Origin: Anaerolineae bacterium
Lineage (GTDB): Bacteria; Chloroflexota; Anaerolineae; Aggregatilineales; UBA2796
NCBI GenBank assembly: GCA_019637615.1
Contig: JAHBVJ010000011.1
Span: 1-64,000 of the forward strand
Direction: 5' to 3'
DNA length: 64,000 nucleotides
Part shown: piece after piece, positions 9,236 to 18,187 of the stretch
Layout of the letters: the number at the start of each line of letters is the position of its first letter
Numbering within the stretch: the stretch's first letter is position 1
Made by a program: the position numbers and the translations under genes
Notes under the pieces: model-generated
Databases searched by the model: none
Told to the model about the DNA's origin: nothing
Seen by the model: only the letters and a program-made list of their open reading frames with translations

Positions 9236-10272
9236 TGACGACATCCTCACGAACGCTACGCATCGGCATCCTCAGCTTTGCCCATCTGCACGCGGAAGCT
9301 TACCTCAGCAACCTGCGTAACATCTCCGGCGTCGAGATGATCGGATTGGCTGATCCTAACCTTGAACGCGGGCGCTATTTCGCGGAGCAGCTCAAGGCAC
9401 GCGCCTTCGATTCGTATGAGGCGCTGCTGCATGAGAAACCGGACGCCGTGATCGTCTGCTCGGAAAACGCCAACCATCGTCCGTTGGTCGAAATGGCAGC
9501 GGCGGCGGGCGCACATGTGCTGTGCGAGAAACCATTAGCGACTACGCTGGAAGACGCCCGCGCCATCGTAGATGGTTGTAAACAGCATCACGTCAACTTG
9601 ATGACGGCGTTCCCGATGCGCTTCGGCGCGTCTGCTATCGAGATCAAGCGACTGATCGAGGCGGGCAAACTGGGCACGATCTACGGTTGCAACTCCACCA
9701 ATCAGGGGTCGCTGCCGGAACTGCATCAGGCCGAGAACCTGCCGTTCCTGAAGCGCAATTGGTTCGTGAACAAGCAGTTGGCGGGCGGCGGCGCGGTGGC
9801 TGACCATGCCGTGCATCTCACCGATCTGCTGCGCTGGTTCCTCGACTCAGAGGTGACGGAAGTCTACGCCACGACTAACCAGATCATCGCGAACGGCAAG
9901 GTCGATGTCGAGACGGGCGGTGTGATCATGCTGACCTTCGCGAACGGCACCTTCGCCAGCATCGATTGCAGTTGGAGCAAACCCGGTTACTACCCGACAT
10001 GGGGCGGGCTGAAGCTGGAACTGGTGGCGGAGAAGGGCTTGGCAACGATGGACGCCTTCAAGCAGGTCATGACCGTGTACAGCGACCGCGTCAGACGCCC
10101 GCAGTGGGCATACTGGGGATCGGACGCTAATCAGGGCATGATCGAGGAGTTCGTCGCCGCCATCCGCGAAGATCGTGCGCCAGCGATCACGGGTGAAGAT
10201 GGGCTGAAGGCGGTGGAAGTCGTGATCGCGGCTTATCAATCGGCAGAGACAGGGCAACCCGTCAAGCTGTAG
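9235..10272 (+). CDS. Gfo/Idh/MocA family oxidoreductase (second of pair)
   Basis: The same family as the preceding gene but not a close copy. The Rossmann region starts with RIGILSFAHLHAEAYLSNL, which lacks the usual GxGxxG and has SFAHLHA instead, as in a subset of MocA-like proteins. The EKP motif (CEKPLATTLEDARAIV) and the C-terminal GGGAVADHAVHLTDLLRWF (GG, H-x3-D) are intact. One-base overlap with the upstream gene. A perfect 11-bp hairpin followed by T-rich sequence ends the unit at 10298-10328. Substrate unknown. Confidence 0.88.
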   Translation: MTTSSRTLRIGILSFAHLHAEAYLSNLRNISGVEMIGLADPNLERGRYFAEQLKARAFDSYEALLHEKPDAVIVCSENANHRPLVEMAAAAGAHVLCEKPLATTLEDARAIVDGCKQHHVNLMTAFPMRFGASAIEIKRLIEAGKLGTIYGCNSTNQGSLPELHQAENLPFLKRNWFVNKQLAGGGAVADHAVHLTDLLRWFLDSEVTEVYATTNQIIANGKVDVETGGVIMLTFANGTFASIDCSWSKPGYYPTWGGLKLELVAEKGLATMDAFKQVMTVYSDRVRRPQWAYWGSDANQGMIEEFVAAIREDRAPAITGEDGLKAVEVVIAAYQSAETGQPVKL

Positions 10273-10297
10273 TACCCGTTCACGGTGAGTTCGCAGT

Positions 10298-10328
10298 GAG
10301 GAGTCAGCACTGGTACGGCTGACTCCTC
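10298..10328 (+). terminator. rho-independent terminator
   Basis: GAGGAGTCAGC (10298-10308) and GCTGACTCCTC (10318-10328) form a perfect 11-bp stem with a 9-base loop, followed by TTTGTTTG. It closes the two-gene oxidoreductase operon. Confidence 0.85.
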
Positions 10329-10377
10329 TTTGTTTGTATCCCTCATCCACGTGAGATTAGGCAACCATGATCCCAAA

Positions 10378-10411
10378 AATGATCCCGTTGCGAGGAGTGA
10401 ATGGGATCATT
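10378..10411. repeat. inverted repeat AATGATCCC / GGGATCATT
   Basis: Nine-base arms AATGATCCC (10378-10386) and GGGATCATT (10403-10411) separated by 16 bases. A further ATGATCCC lies just upstream. No T-tract follows, so an operator or other protein site is more likely than a terminator. The AATGATC core recurs at 28105 and in the cluster at 55218-55409. Confidence 0.45.
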
Positions 10412-10847
10412 CGCTAATTCACTCTTATGTTCCTGCTAGTGTTCTCGTTGAGGATTGCGGATTTCCGCACGAGCGTGACGTTGACCTGACATTGGCTCGT
10501 ATGTTATGAGGTGTACAGTCTCCGTAGCGGCGCGTGTGTGCGCCTAGTACTGGCGAGATGGAGAGGCACGACCACTGATGTAGGTTATCGTATTTCTAGT
10601 GGTCTGGATATGAGCCGCCAAGCCCACCATCGAGACATAGAACGATAATCATATATTCTAGCAAAGTTAAGCAAGAAGTCAAGGGGTTAGGCTTGAGGTT
10701 CACGTGAGAGATCGTTAGGAAAGAATCGAGAAGCGGGATCATTTGCGGGCGCGTGCTTCAGAGGGCTAGGGAAAAGGACATTAGCGCCCAAATTGAGGTT
10801 GACCTATAAAATAGGATCTTGCGCCGCTAGATTTCGAGTTTATCGCC

Positions 10848-11561
10848 ATGTACTATTTCAGTAACAAACCTACATTAACCGAGTCAGAAGCGTTGGATTT
10901 CTATACGGCGCTTGTCTCAAAATACAATAATAATGATAGTCCTCACCTTGACTGCCCATCAGATAGTGAAACACTCTACGGAGATGATACGCTCGGATGG
11001 CTTACCGAGTTTTTTAGAGAATTCCCCAATGAAGTTTATGTGCTTGAAAATAGCAAAACTATTTTGCAGTTTGCGACGGGGCGAGAAGTCACTCATTACA
11101 TTAGTGAACGTGATTGGACTGGTTATGAATATTTCATCACCAATCCAGCAAGAGATTTTTTGTGGAGAATCTGGCATGAAGAAACTATCGATGCCTGCGG
11201 TATGGCACTTGATTGGCTAAGACAGCGTAAAATGAAATTTTTCGAATTACTGAGGAGTACTCAGGAAAACGTGCTTCTTTCTGCCATCCAAGTTGCCGCG
11301 TGGGGACGTGCTATTGAATTATCGGGGGTGATTCAGAGCACACCAAGCCGAGATCAACAATTTACTATGATGTTTCTAAATTGCAACAATATCGACTGGC
11401 GACAACACGGGTCAGAACCTTCGCAAGGGAAGCTTCGTGTAAAACAAGTTTATTTTGGAATGCAGTATCGAGGCTTGTTTGAAGAGCCATTTTTCTCGTT
11501 ACGGGCGGATCGCTTCAGCATGAGCTTCACCTATGAACAGGTCACGGTGAGCACGGACTAA
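10848..11561 (+). CDS. hypothetical protein, AT-rich orphan gene
   Basis: A 237-residue soluble protein with no signal peptide, membrane segment or family motif that I recognise. It is rich in aromatic and acidic residues (DWTGYEYFITNPARDFLWRI, CGMALDWLRQRKMKFFELL). Base composition and codon use are clearly more AT-rich than in the flanking genes (many AAT, TTT and AAA codons), a common sign of recent acquisition. It stands alone, preceded by a 575-bp gene-free region and followed by a 13-bp inverted repeat. The ATG at 10848 has no obvious ribosome site. Coding status is likely from the length and amino-acid pattern, but the function is unknown. Confidence 0.6.
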   Translation: MYYFSNKPTLTESEALDFYTALVSKYNNNDSPHLDCPSDSETLYGDDTLGWLTEFFREFPNEVYVLENSKTILQFATGREVTHYISERDWTGYEYFITNPARDFLWRIWHEETIDACGMALDWLRQRKMKFFELLRSTQENVLLSAIQVAAWGRAIELSGVIQSTPSRDQQFTMMFLNCNNIDWRQHGSEPSQGKLRVKQVYFGMQYRGLFEEPFFSLRADRFSMSFTYEQVTVSTD

Positions 11562-11565
11562 AACT

Positions 11566-11602
11566 GGTCAATTTCAGACGTGTCATCCATCTGAAATTGA
11601 CC
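11566..11602. terminator. 13-bp perfect inverted repeat between convergent genes
   Basis: GGTCAATTTCAGA (11566-11578) pairs with TCTGAAATTGACC (11590-11602), with an 11-base loop. It begins 5 bases after the orphan gene and could stop transcription from both sides, although there is no T-run. Confidence 0.55.
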
Positions 11603-11628
11603 GACTGCATTCTGTGCTATGTCTATTG

Positions 11629-12531
11629 TTAGTGCGCGGGTGCGGGCGCTAACAAGGCCTCTTTGTGGGCGATGAGGAAATCCTCTACGCTCATCGGCTT
11701 GGTTCCGGTGAGTTCCTCGACGGCATTCGATACATGAGCTAGAGTGCCTTGTGCCATGCCGGTATCAAAGGAAGCATAGACTTCCGCGACAGGACGTGGC
11801 AAGCCAGCCCCGATCATGCCCTGAATCAGACTCTCTACGTCCAATGGAACATAGGTAACTTGCTTCCCCGTCAGGCGGGTGGCAATGGCGGCGAGATCAG
11901 CTTGCGAAAGTGCTTCCGGCCCGGTGATGTCGATGGCGCGGCGTCCCTCGAACGAGGAAGCCAGCGCCGCCGCAGCCGCACGCGCACAATCTTCGCGCGT
12001 GACGTAAGCCGTTTTGCCATCGCCCGCCGCGCTGAACAACTGCCCCATCTGCACGGCGCGATTCAACGAACCGATCTGGAGATCGGTGTAGATGTTATTG
12101 CGGAGCGCCGTGTAGCCCATGCTGCTGGCTTCTAAGGCTTGCTCCGTAGCATAGTGATCCGCCGCAAGGATGATCGGGGAATTCGGGCCGGGGTTGGGGA
12201 TCGACGTATAGACGACGTGCTTTACGCCCGCTGCTTCCGCTGCTTTGACCGCCGCTACATGCTGCCGAATGCGTTCGCCGGAGATACCTACCGCATCGGT
12301 GCTGATGATCAGCATCCGATCCGCGCCGGTCGCTGCCTTGAGGAGCGTGTCAGGTTCATCAAAACTGGCCTGACGCACGATCACGCCGCGCTGCGCGAAG
12401 TCTGCTAACTTGTCCGGCGTTCGCGTCGCGCCGATGATAGTGCCTACCTTCGCTTCGAGCAGCAATTCGAGAACGCGCCGTCCAAAATGCCCCGACGCGC
12501 CTGTAACTAATAAGGTTGGTTGAGTTGACAT
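11629..12531 (-). CDS. NmrA-like SDR, NAD(P)H:quinone oxidoreductase (QorB/YtfG type)
   Basis: The N-terminal NAD(P) motif LLVTGASGHFGRRVLELLL is followed by ADRMLIISTDAVG, an active-site-like HVVYTSIPNPGPNSP, DHYATEQAL and the late motif DITGPEALSQADLAAI, typical of the NmrA/YtfG group of atypical short-chain dehydrogenases that reduce quinones. It lacks a YxxxK motif, as is normal there. It is divergently transcribed from an HxlR regulator across a 97-bp gap, the same arrangement as ytfG (qorB)-ytfH in Escherichia coli, so quinone- or electrophile-responsive expression is likely. Confidence 0.85.
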   Translation of the reverse strand: MSTQPTLLVTGASGHFGRRVLELLLEAKVGTIIGATRTPDKLADFAQRGVIVRQASFDEPDTLLKAATGADRMLIISTDAVGISGERIRQHVAAVKAAEAAGVKHVVYTSIPNPGPNSPIILAADHYATEQALEASSMGYTALRNNIYTDLQIGSLNRAVQMGQLFSAAGDGKTAYVTREDCARAAAAALASSFEGRRAIDITGPEALSQADLAAIATRLTGKQVTYVPLDVESLIQGMIGAGLPRPVAEVYASFDTGMAQGTLAHVSNAVEELTGTKPMSVEDFLIAHKEALLAPAPAH

Positions 12532-12628
12532 CCAGTTGCTCCAAATTCCGTATCAAAATTCCAATAGTTACTATAAGAGAGTTAGTATATAATGGGAAGT
12601 AGGCACTTTAAAGTGGGGTAGTTACTTG
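12532..12628. promoter_or_regulatory. divergent promoter and probable HxlR operator
   Basis: Contains a direct repeat AGTTACTATA (12566-12575) / AGTTAGTATA (12580-12589) with a 14-base period, a third AGTTACT at 12620, and a perfect palindrome CACTTTAAAGTG at 12604-12615. TATAAT at 12588-12593 fits a -10 box for the HxlR gene, with the first repeat over its -35 position. This geometry suits autorepression plus control of the quinone reductase. Confidence 0.5.
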
Positions 12629-13030
12629 ATGGAAACCAACTGGCTGACGAAATTTCCTGTTCCGCTGATCGATCCGTATGCCGCTAATTGCCCATCGCGC
12701 CAAATCCTCGATCTGGTAGGCGATAAATGGACATCGCTGATCATTTTGCTGCTTTCCGACGGGCCAAAACGTTTTTCGATGCTCCAGCGCAGCATTCAAG
12801 GCATCTCGCAAAAGATGTTGACGCAAACGCTGCGCAGCCTTGAGCGCGATGGGTTGATCAGCCGGACGCTGTATCCCGAAGTCCCGCTGCGCGTGGAATA
12901 TGCGTTGACACCGTTGGGCGAGACGCTGTGCGCGCCGATCAGCGCCATCGTGCATTGGGCGGAGGAGCATTTCGCGGAAGTGGCGGCATCTCAGGCCACC
13001 TATGATGCGCGCAGCAGCGAAGTTTCGTGA
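12629..13030 (+). CDS. HxlR family winged-helix regulator
   Basis: A short MarR-like winged-helix repressor. CPSRQILDLVGDKWTSLIILLL is the classic HxlR start with one N-terminal Cys that senses electrophiles or quinones in relatives (YodB, HypR, QorR). The recognition helix region is RFSMLQRSIQGISQKMLTQTLRSLERDGLI and the wing is VEYALTPLGETL. The ATG at 12629 directly follows an in-frame TTG at 12626. Divergent from the NmrA-like quinone reductase, its probable target. Confidence 0.9.
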   Translation: METNWLTKFPVPLIDPYAANCPSRQILDLVGDKWTSLIILLLSDGPKRFSMLQRSIQGISQKMLTQTLRSLERDGLISRTLYPEVPLRVEYALTPLGETLCAPISAIVHWAEEHFAEVAASQATYDARSSEVS

Positions 13031-13110
13031 TCTCATATGACTGACGCTTGAAGGGGACGTTTCCCTCCGCTACAATGCCAGCGCACGATTGTTGCGGAGG
13101 TTGAGAGATC

Positions 13111-13737
13111 ATGAGCGTTCAACAAGCCTACAACACGTGGGCGGCGACCTATAATACGGACACCAATGCCACGCGTGATCTCGATGGGCAGATCACGCGA
13201 ACACTCCTCGCGGGACAGCACTATCACAGCATCCTTGAATTGGGCGTGGGCACTGGCAAAAATACGTCATTCTTCGCGCAGATCGGGGATCGCGTCGTCT
13301 CGGTGGATTTTTCAAGCGAGATGATCAAGCAAGCCAGCGCCAAAAGCTACGGAAAAACGCCGCTGTTCATCCTTGCCGACCTCACCAACGATTGGCCTTG
13401 CGCCGAAAGCAGCGTCAACCTCGTGACGTGCAATCTGATCCTTGAGCATATCGCTGATCTCGATGGATTTTTCGTCAAAGCTCACGCGGCGTTAGCGATG
13501 GGTGGTCAGTTTTTCATCAGCGAACTGCACCCGTTCAAGCAGTATCAGGGCAAGAAAGCGGTCTATCAGCATCAGGGCGAAAAACACGAGATTCTAGCGT
13601 TTGTGCATCACGTGTCCGATTTCGTGAAGGCGGGCGAAGGGGCTGGTTTTACGCTCAGGCATCTGGGCGAGTGGTGGGATGAAGCAGATCGGCAGACTCC
13701 GCCACGGTTGATCTCGTTTTTGTTCGAGAAGCGCTAG
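13111..13737 (+). CDS. class I SAM-dependent methyltransferase
   Basis: 208 residues. AYNTWAATYNTDTN is the usual N-terminal helix of Methyltransf_11-type enzymes; motif I is SILELGVGTGKNTSFFA, motif II VSVDFSSEMIKQA, and the acidic loop CNLILEHIADL. The target is not predictable: small molecules and quinone biosynthesis are both possible for this fold. A GGAGG site lies 11 bases before the ATG. A perfect 13-bp hairpin follows the gene. Confidence 0.85.
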   Translation: MSVQQAYNTWAATYNTDTNATRDLDGQITRTLLAGQHYHSILELGVGTGKNTSFFAQIGDRVVSVDFSSEMIKQASAKSYGKTPLFILADLTNDWPCAESSVNLVTCNLILEHIADLDGFFVKAHAALAMGGQFFISELHPFKQYQGKKAVYQHQGEKHEILAFVHHVSDFVKAGEGAGFTLRHLGEWWDEADRQTPPRLISFLFEKR

Positions 13738-13753
13738 ATAACTCATCGAACGT

Positions 13754-13787
13754 GCGGCACAGGCAGCGGACTAACTGCCTGTGCCGC
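13754..13787. terminator. bidirectional hairpin terminator
   Basis: GCGGCACAGGCAG (13754-13766) and CTGCCTGTGCCGC (13775-13787) form a perfect 13-bp stem with an 8-base loop between convergent genes. Confidence 0.75.
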
Positions 13788-13797
13788 AGCAGCGCCA

Positions 13798-14580
13798 TTA
13801 TTTCTTGGTGACGGGTATCCCGATGGGCAACTTCATCTTGACGCTGTTGGGAATGTTGGTGAATTCCGCGAATACCCAACCCTTTTTGCCTTTATGCGTG
13901 ATATACAACCACTGATTGTCAGCACTACGGGCAATCACCGTAAGCGGCGTGTTCAGCGCGAGCGTTTCGATGACTAACCCCTCGGTGAGATCAGGCAGCG
14001 TACGGAAGATCAGGCGGGTGGTCGTGCGTACCGTGCCGTCATAGGGTATCACGGCGGGCTGAACAGGCACGGTGGTGGCGATTGGCACCGTTTCGTTGGA
14101 AGTGGTATCCGACGCTGCTGGCGTTGTGACGACTTTCGGCGCGGTATAAGCCGTGGGCACGATTTTGCAGAGAGACGGATTAAAGGTGAATGTGTAGCCT
14201 GTGCGACCATCTTGCAGTTTCAACTGGTTGGTCGGCAGTGCCCAGACTTGCAACGTCGCGGTATCTCCGACCAACACAGGCTGCCCGGTCGCGATGGCTT
14301 GACCTAGCCCGCTGCTGACGGTTTGCGCGGCGGCAGTGTATAAGTACTGCCCGTTGTAGCCGTTGATGATCCAGACATCGAGCGCCCCATCGTCACGGCA
14401 ATAAGCCGTCATGGTCGCAATCGGATCAAGATAATTGACGCGATCATCAAACGAGTTGTAATGCGGGCAAATCTCGTTCCCCTGCGCATCACGGCAAGGG
14501 TCTTGTGCATAAACGGGCGAGGCGACGAACCCCGTACACAGCACGATAACGAGTAAGACAAGCGACAGCAAGCGTTTCAC
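13798..14580 (-). CDS. secreted SH3b-like domain protein
   Basis: The signal peptide (RLLSLVLLVIVLCTGFVASP, cleavage near VYAQD) is followed by a ~130-residue beta-rich region with three early Cys (DPCRDAQGNEICPH, AYCRDDG), a T/P-rich linker (TTPAASDTTSNETVPIATT) and a C-terminal bacterial SH3 domain (RLIFRTLPDLTEGLVIETLAL, NTPLTVIARSADNQWLYI, GKKGWVFAEF). SH3b modules often bind cell-wall peptides. It is a single-gene unit. The exact role is unknown. Confidence 0.7.
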   Translation of the reverse strand: MKRLLSLVLLVIVLCTGFVASPVYAQDPCRDAQGNEICPHYNSFDDRVNYLDPIATMTAYCRDDGALDVWIINGYNGQYLYTAAAQTVSSGLGQAIATGQPVLVGDTATLQVWALPTNQLKLQDGRTGYTFTFNPSLCKIVPTAYTAPKVVTTPAASDTTSNETVPIATTVPVQPAVIPYDGTVRTTTRLIFRTLPDLTEGLVIETLALNTPLTVIARSADNQWLYITHKGKKGWVFAEFTNIPNSVKMKLPIGIPVTKK

Positions 14581-14689
14581 GGCATAACCTCATTGGCGGG
14601 ACGACCTCATTACCCTGATTATGCTCATCCTGCGCTAATCTGACAGGGCTAATCCGCCACGCTTGATGCACGCTTGTTGGCTGATTCAC

Positions 14690-15868
14690 CTACGGTGTGA
14701 GCAGCCCGTGCGCTTTGATATAGTCGGCAATCAGATTTTCTAGCAGCAAATTGCCGGATGGGTCGAGATGCGAGTCGAAACCGTAATAGATGGTTTGTCC
14801 CTGATTGACGGCAGCTTTCAGCGCCGGAAGCGCATCGATGCAGTCCCACCCTTGCTGCTGACACTGTTCAAGCAGTTGGCGGCGACCTTCCCCGATTGGC
14901 TCGATGTAATCGCTGCCGAGTTTATCTTTGATCAGGTCGGCGTAGGCTTCCTCTTTGACGGGAATGTATACGAACAACACGCGTGGTTTAGTCTCGACCT
15001 GTTCCTGCAAAAATTTGACCGCTTCGGCGTGCGCCTCTAGGTTGCGCTTGATGCCGTACTGCGTGTCGCCATATTGCAACGTGTAGGGATGCGCGTATTC
15101 ATCCGTGTGGATCGACATCGGGCGTCCGTTCAGGATCACTTCTTGAAAATGCTGGTACGGCGAAATCTTTTTGGGCGGGTTCAGCCTCGCGTCGATGATC
15201 CTCCACACAGCCGAAATGCTGCTCAGGCCGGTGACGGGTGGATCGGGATCGGGGTAGGGGCCTTTGCTCAGGTCGCCCACCTCGCCGCGAATCTTGGCGA
15301 GGTCATAGTCATCCGACATATCATTCGGGAACCATACCCACACAATCAATTTGGGCTTCATGGGCGGCGTCAGTTCTTTCATCAGGTTGAACTGCCCGCT
15401 AGGGCCAGTACCGGGGATGGCGGCGTTGAAGACGTGCCAGCCATCATCGAGATTCAGACGCTTCACCCAACAATCTTCCCATTTGACCCAACACCACGTG
15501 AACGAGTCGCCAAAGGTCATGATGTCCAGCGGCCATTGGGGCGCATCGCTGCGCAAGCCAGCACGGTGCCCATCCCACGCGCTGATGGTGTCGTAAGTGA
15601 ACTGCGCATCGCTCCAGCGGACGGGAAAGTCCTTCAAGCCGACGGGCATCCGCACCTGAAAATCGTGGTCGATGATGAATGGCTGCGCGGGGATGATGGT
15701 TTCTTCCGACCACGGCACACGGCGCACGCTCTGGATCGTGCCCTGTATGCCGGGTGGGAGCATGTCAAACGTCACCCGCAGCAGTATTTCTAGCAGCAGC
15801 CAGCTCAACAAGATTCCGAACAGAAGGGGGAAAACGCGTTTTGCAACGGCGATCAATGTTCGCTTCAT
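14690..15868 (-). CDS. membrane-anchored SGNH/GDSL-like hydrolase
   Basis: One N-terminal transmembrane segment (about residues 12-32, RVFPLLFGILLSWLLLEILL) precedes an SGNH domain. Block I is MTFGDSFTW (Ser), block II GTGPSGQF (Gly), block III WFPNDMSDD (Asn) and block V DSHLDPSGN (Asp-x-x-His variant, D-S-H-L-D). The catalytic set is therefore mostly in place. Such anchored SGNH proteins often remove or move acetyl groups on cell-surface polysaccharides. No partner acyltransferase is adjacent. Confidence 0.75.
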   Translation of the reverse strand: MKRTLIAVAKRVFPLLFGILLSWLLLEILLRVTFDMLPPGIQGTIQSVRRVPWSEETIIPAQPFIIDHDFQVRMPVGLKDFPVRWSDAQFTYDTISAWDGHRAGLRSDAPQWPLDIMTFGDSFTWCWVKWEDCWVKRLNLDDGWHVFNAAIPGTGPSGQFNLMKELTPPMKPKLIVWVWFPNDMSDDYDLAKIRGEVGDLSKGPYPDPDPPVTGLSSISAVWRIIDARLNPPKKISPYQHFQEVILNGRPMSIHTDEYAHPYTLQYGDTQYGIKRNLEAHAEAVKFLQEQVETKPRVLFVYIPVKEEAYADLIKDKLGSDYIEPIGEGRRQLLEQCQQQGWDCIDALPALKAAVNQGQTIYYGFDSHLDPSGNLLLENLIADYIKAHGLLTP

Positions 15869-16065
15869 GAATTGTATTCAGCCTGTTCCGCACAACTACC
15901 ATCATTTTTGGCACATGTGCGGATTAAATGCAAAAGGAGGCGGGGTTCCGTCAGCATGGTATCCTCATCTACCGCATCGACATGTTGGTTTGCATCAAAA
16001 AGACCCCTGTCTCCGCCCACGAGTTTATAATTCGTCTATCACATCAAATTGGAAAGAAGTGAGGG

Positions 16066-18066
16066 ATGGAAAATACACTGCTGGTTCAATTGCGTGAATC
16101 AGAAAATGCAGGCTTGTTCCTGCTGGCAACATTACTCGGATTGGTGACGGGCATTGGCATTTGGATTTTCCGAGCCGCCATCGATGGCTTTCACGAAATT
16201 TTTTCGGTATGGTTGGCTTCTAACATACTCGGCTCGACATTAGGCCCGGTTGCCTTCGTCCTCAGTCTGGCGCTGGCAGGGGCGGTTGTCGGGTTGATCA
16301 TGGATCGCTTCATCGGTGAAGAACGTCATCATGGCGTCGCGGGCATTATCGAAGCGGTAGCCGTGTCGGGCGGCAGACTGCGGTATCATCGCATTCCGTA
16401 TAAAGCGATAGCTTCGGCGCTCTCGTTGGGCGCGGGTGCTTCTGTCGGCCCCGAAGACCCCAGCGTCCAGATCGGCGCGAATCTCGGCTCGTGGTTCGGG
16501 CAAGGGCTGCGGCTGCGCGAGGAACATATCCGGCTGCTCGTCGCAGCGGGTGCAGCCAGCGCCATCGCAGCGGCATTCAAAGCGCCCATCGCGGGCGTTT
16601 TCTTCGCAATAGAAGTGGTGCTGAACGGAGCCTTCGAAACGCGCTCGTTCGGCGTGATCGTCTTAGCCGCCGTGATCTCCTCCGCATTTACGCAGGCTGT
16701 CGAACCGATGCCGGAAATCGGGCCGTTCACGTACAGCCTCGGCAGCCCATTAGAAATTCCGCTGTTTGTGCCGCTAGGGTTAATCGTCGGTATTGTGTCA
16801 GCGTTGTTTATGCGCGCGGTAACATGGCAGCATGACCTGTGGCACCATTACGTGCATTTGCCACGCCCGATCAAAACTGCCTTGGCGGGCGCGATGGTGG
16901 GGCTAGTCGCCATTTTCTTGCCACAAATCATGGGCACCGGACGCGAATTCATGGGCGAAGTGTTGAATGGGCACGGCGAATTTACGATCCTGTTCCTGCT
17001 GCTCATCGTGGTTGGCAAAATCTTGATGACGGCGGTCAGCATGGCGGGTGGGTTCGTGGGTGGAATCTTCGCGCCGACGTTGGTAGCAGGCGTGGCCTTG
17101 GGTGCGGCCTATGGCGACATTCTGAAAGCAGCCTTCCCTACCGCGATGGCAACCAACCCACAAGCCTACGCGATTGCGGGCATGGCAGCCCTGATGGCGG
17201 GTGTGGTGCGTTCCCCGATCACCGCAATTATGCTGGTCTTCGAACTCACCAACGACTACCGCTTGATCTTGCCGATTATGCTCGCGACAGCGGTCAGTGT
17301 TTTCGCCGCCGAGCACATCCACCGCTTGGGCATCTATATGGATGGGCTGCAACGCAAAGGGGTATTCCTCACGCCCGGTCGCGATATTGATCTGATGCAG
17401 GGCGTATTGGTCGAAGACGCCATGCTCAAACCCGCGCCAAGCATCAGCGCGTCGGCGTCTCTGGGCGATTTACGTGATGCATTGCGCAAGCAGCATATTA
17501 ACTCGCTGTGTGTCATCGGTGAGCAAAATGAGTTGATGGGTATCGTCACGCTTTCCGACCTGCAACGGGCGTATAAACCGGATGGCGATCGTGAGCTGAC
17601 AGTGGGCGACATTTGCACGCGCGAAGTCATCACCGTCTATCCTGACGACGTGCTATGGACGGCGATCCGGCAGATGAGCTTGCATGACATCGGACGCCTG
17701 CCAGTGGTAAAGCGTAATTCGCGCGAGGTGATCGGCTTCATCGGACGACACGGCATCATGCGCGCCTACAATATCGCCATCAACCGCAAAATGGCGGATC
17801 AGCATGTGGCGGAACGCATTCGCCTGAACGCGCTGACGGGGGGACACGCCTTCGAATTTTCCGTTCCCGCTGCCTCTGGCGTCGTCAACAAAGCCATCAA
17901 AGACATCGCATGGCCCAGTGACAGCGTGGTGGCCTCGATTACGCGCAACGGCAAATTCCTGATCCCGCACGGCGACTCTGTCTTGGTGGCGGGCGATCTG
18001 TTGACCATCGTGGCTGATCCTGAACTTACCGCCGATCTTAGAGAGTTGATCGTGGGCACAACCTGA
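16066..18066 (+). CDS. CLC chloride channel/transporter with CBS pair and RCK-C (TrkA-C) domain
   Basis: The first ~420 residues hold the many hydrophobic helices of a CLC protein. The gating-glutamate loop reads SVGPEDPSVQIG where most CLCs have GREGP, so the Glu is kept but its flanks differ. The first selectivity motif (GSGIP elsewhere) appears as HGVAGIIEAV. A later motif, GGFVGGIFAPTLVAG, is canonical (G-x-F-x-P). Two CBS domains follow (about 445-565: PSISASASLGDLRDAL, REVITVYPDDVLWTAI), then an RCK-C/TrkA-C domain (about 585-665). The regulatory tail suggests nucleotide control of anion flux. It stands alone downstream of a divergent start region. Confidence 0.9.
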   Translation: MENTLLVQLRESENAGLFLLATLLGLVTGIGIWIFRAAIDGFHEIFSVWLASNILGSTLGPVAFVLSLALAGAVVGLIMDRFIGEERHHGVAGIIEAVAVSGGRLRYHRIPYKAIASALSLGAGASVGPEDPSVQIGANLGSWFGQGLRLREEHIRLLVAAGAASAIAAAFKAPIAGVFFAIEVVLNGAFETRSFGVIVLAAVISSAFTQAVEPMPEIGPFTYSLGSPLEIPLFVPLGLIVGIVSALFMRAVTWQHDLWHHYVHLPRPIKTALAGAMVGLVAIFLPQIMGTGREFMGEVLNGHGEFTILFLLLIVVGKILMTAVSMAGGFVGGIFAPTLVAGVALGAAYGDILKAAFPTAMATNPQAYAIAGMAALMAGVVRSPITAIMLVFELTNDYRLILPIMLATAVSVFAAEHIHRLGIYMDGLQRKGVFLTPGRDIDLMQGVLVEDAMLKPAPSISASASLGDLRDALRKQHINSLCVIGEQNELMGIVTLSDLQRAYKPDGDRELTVGDICTREVITVYPDDVLWTAIRQMSLHDIGRLPVVKRNSREVIGFIGRHGIMRAYNIAINRKMADQHVAERIRLNALTGGHAFEFSVPAASGVVNKAIKDIAWPSDSVVASITRNGKFLIPHGDSVLVAGDLLTIVADPELTADLRELIVGTT

Positions 18067-18187
18067 CCCGTTATACACGACTTCTTTACACGTCCTATGC
18101 GAGGTTTTTGCGCTTAAAGGGAACTTTCTGCACAGAATAGGCGTCTAATTAGTACAGAGAGCTAACTCTGAAAGAAGGTAAAAACCG

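Larger units (their letters stand above)
10273..10847. other. 575-bp gene-free region with ATGATCCC repeats
   Basis: Apart from the terminator at its left end, this stretch has no convincing gene. It holds ATGATCCC as a direct repeat (around 10367-10386) and an inverted copy GGGATCAT (10403-10410), plus another GGGATCATT near 10736. The right part is AT-rich and must contain the promoter of the orphan gene at 10848; TATAAAAT near 10805-10812 is a possible -10-like element. No tRNA or known riboswitch pattern was recognised. Confidence 0.5.

Noticed and set aside
7529..9250. 573-codon open frame on the minus strand
   Set aside because: It is antisense to a secreted protein and to a well-defined Gfo/Idh/MocA enzyme; no family pattern is seen.
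15869..16065. possible fluoride riboswitch upstream of the CLC gene
   Set aside because: The region contains G-rich and C-rich blocks but not the conserved pairing and sequence blocks of the fluoride class.
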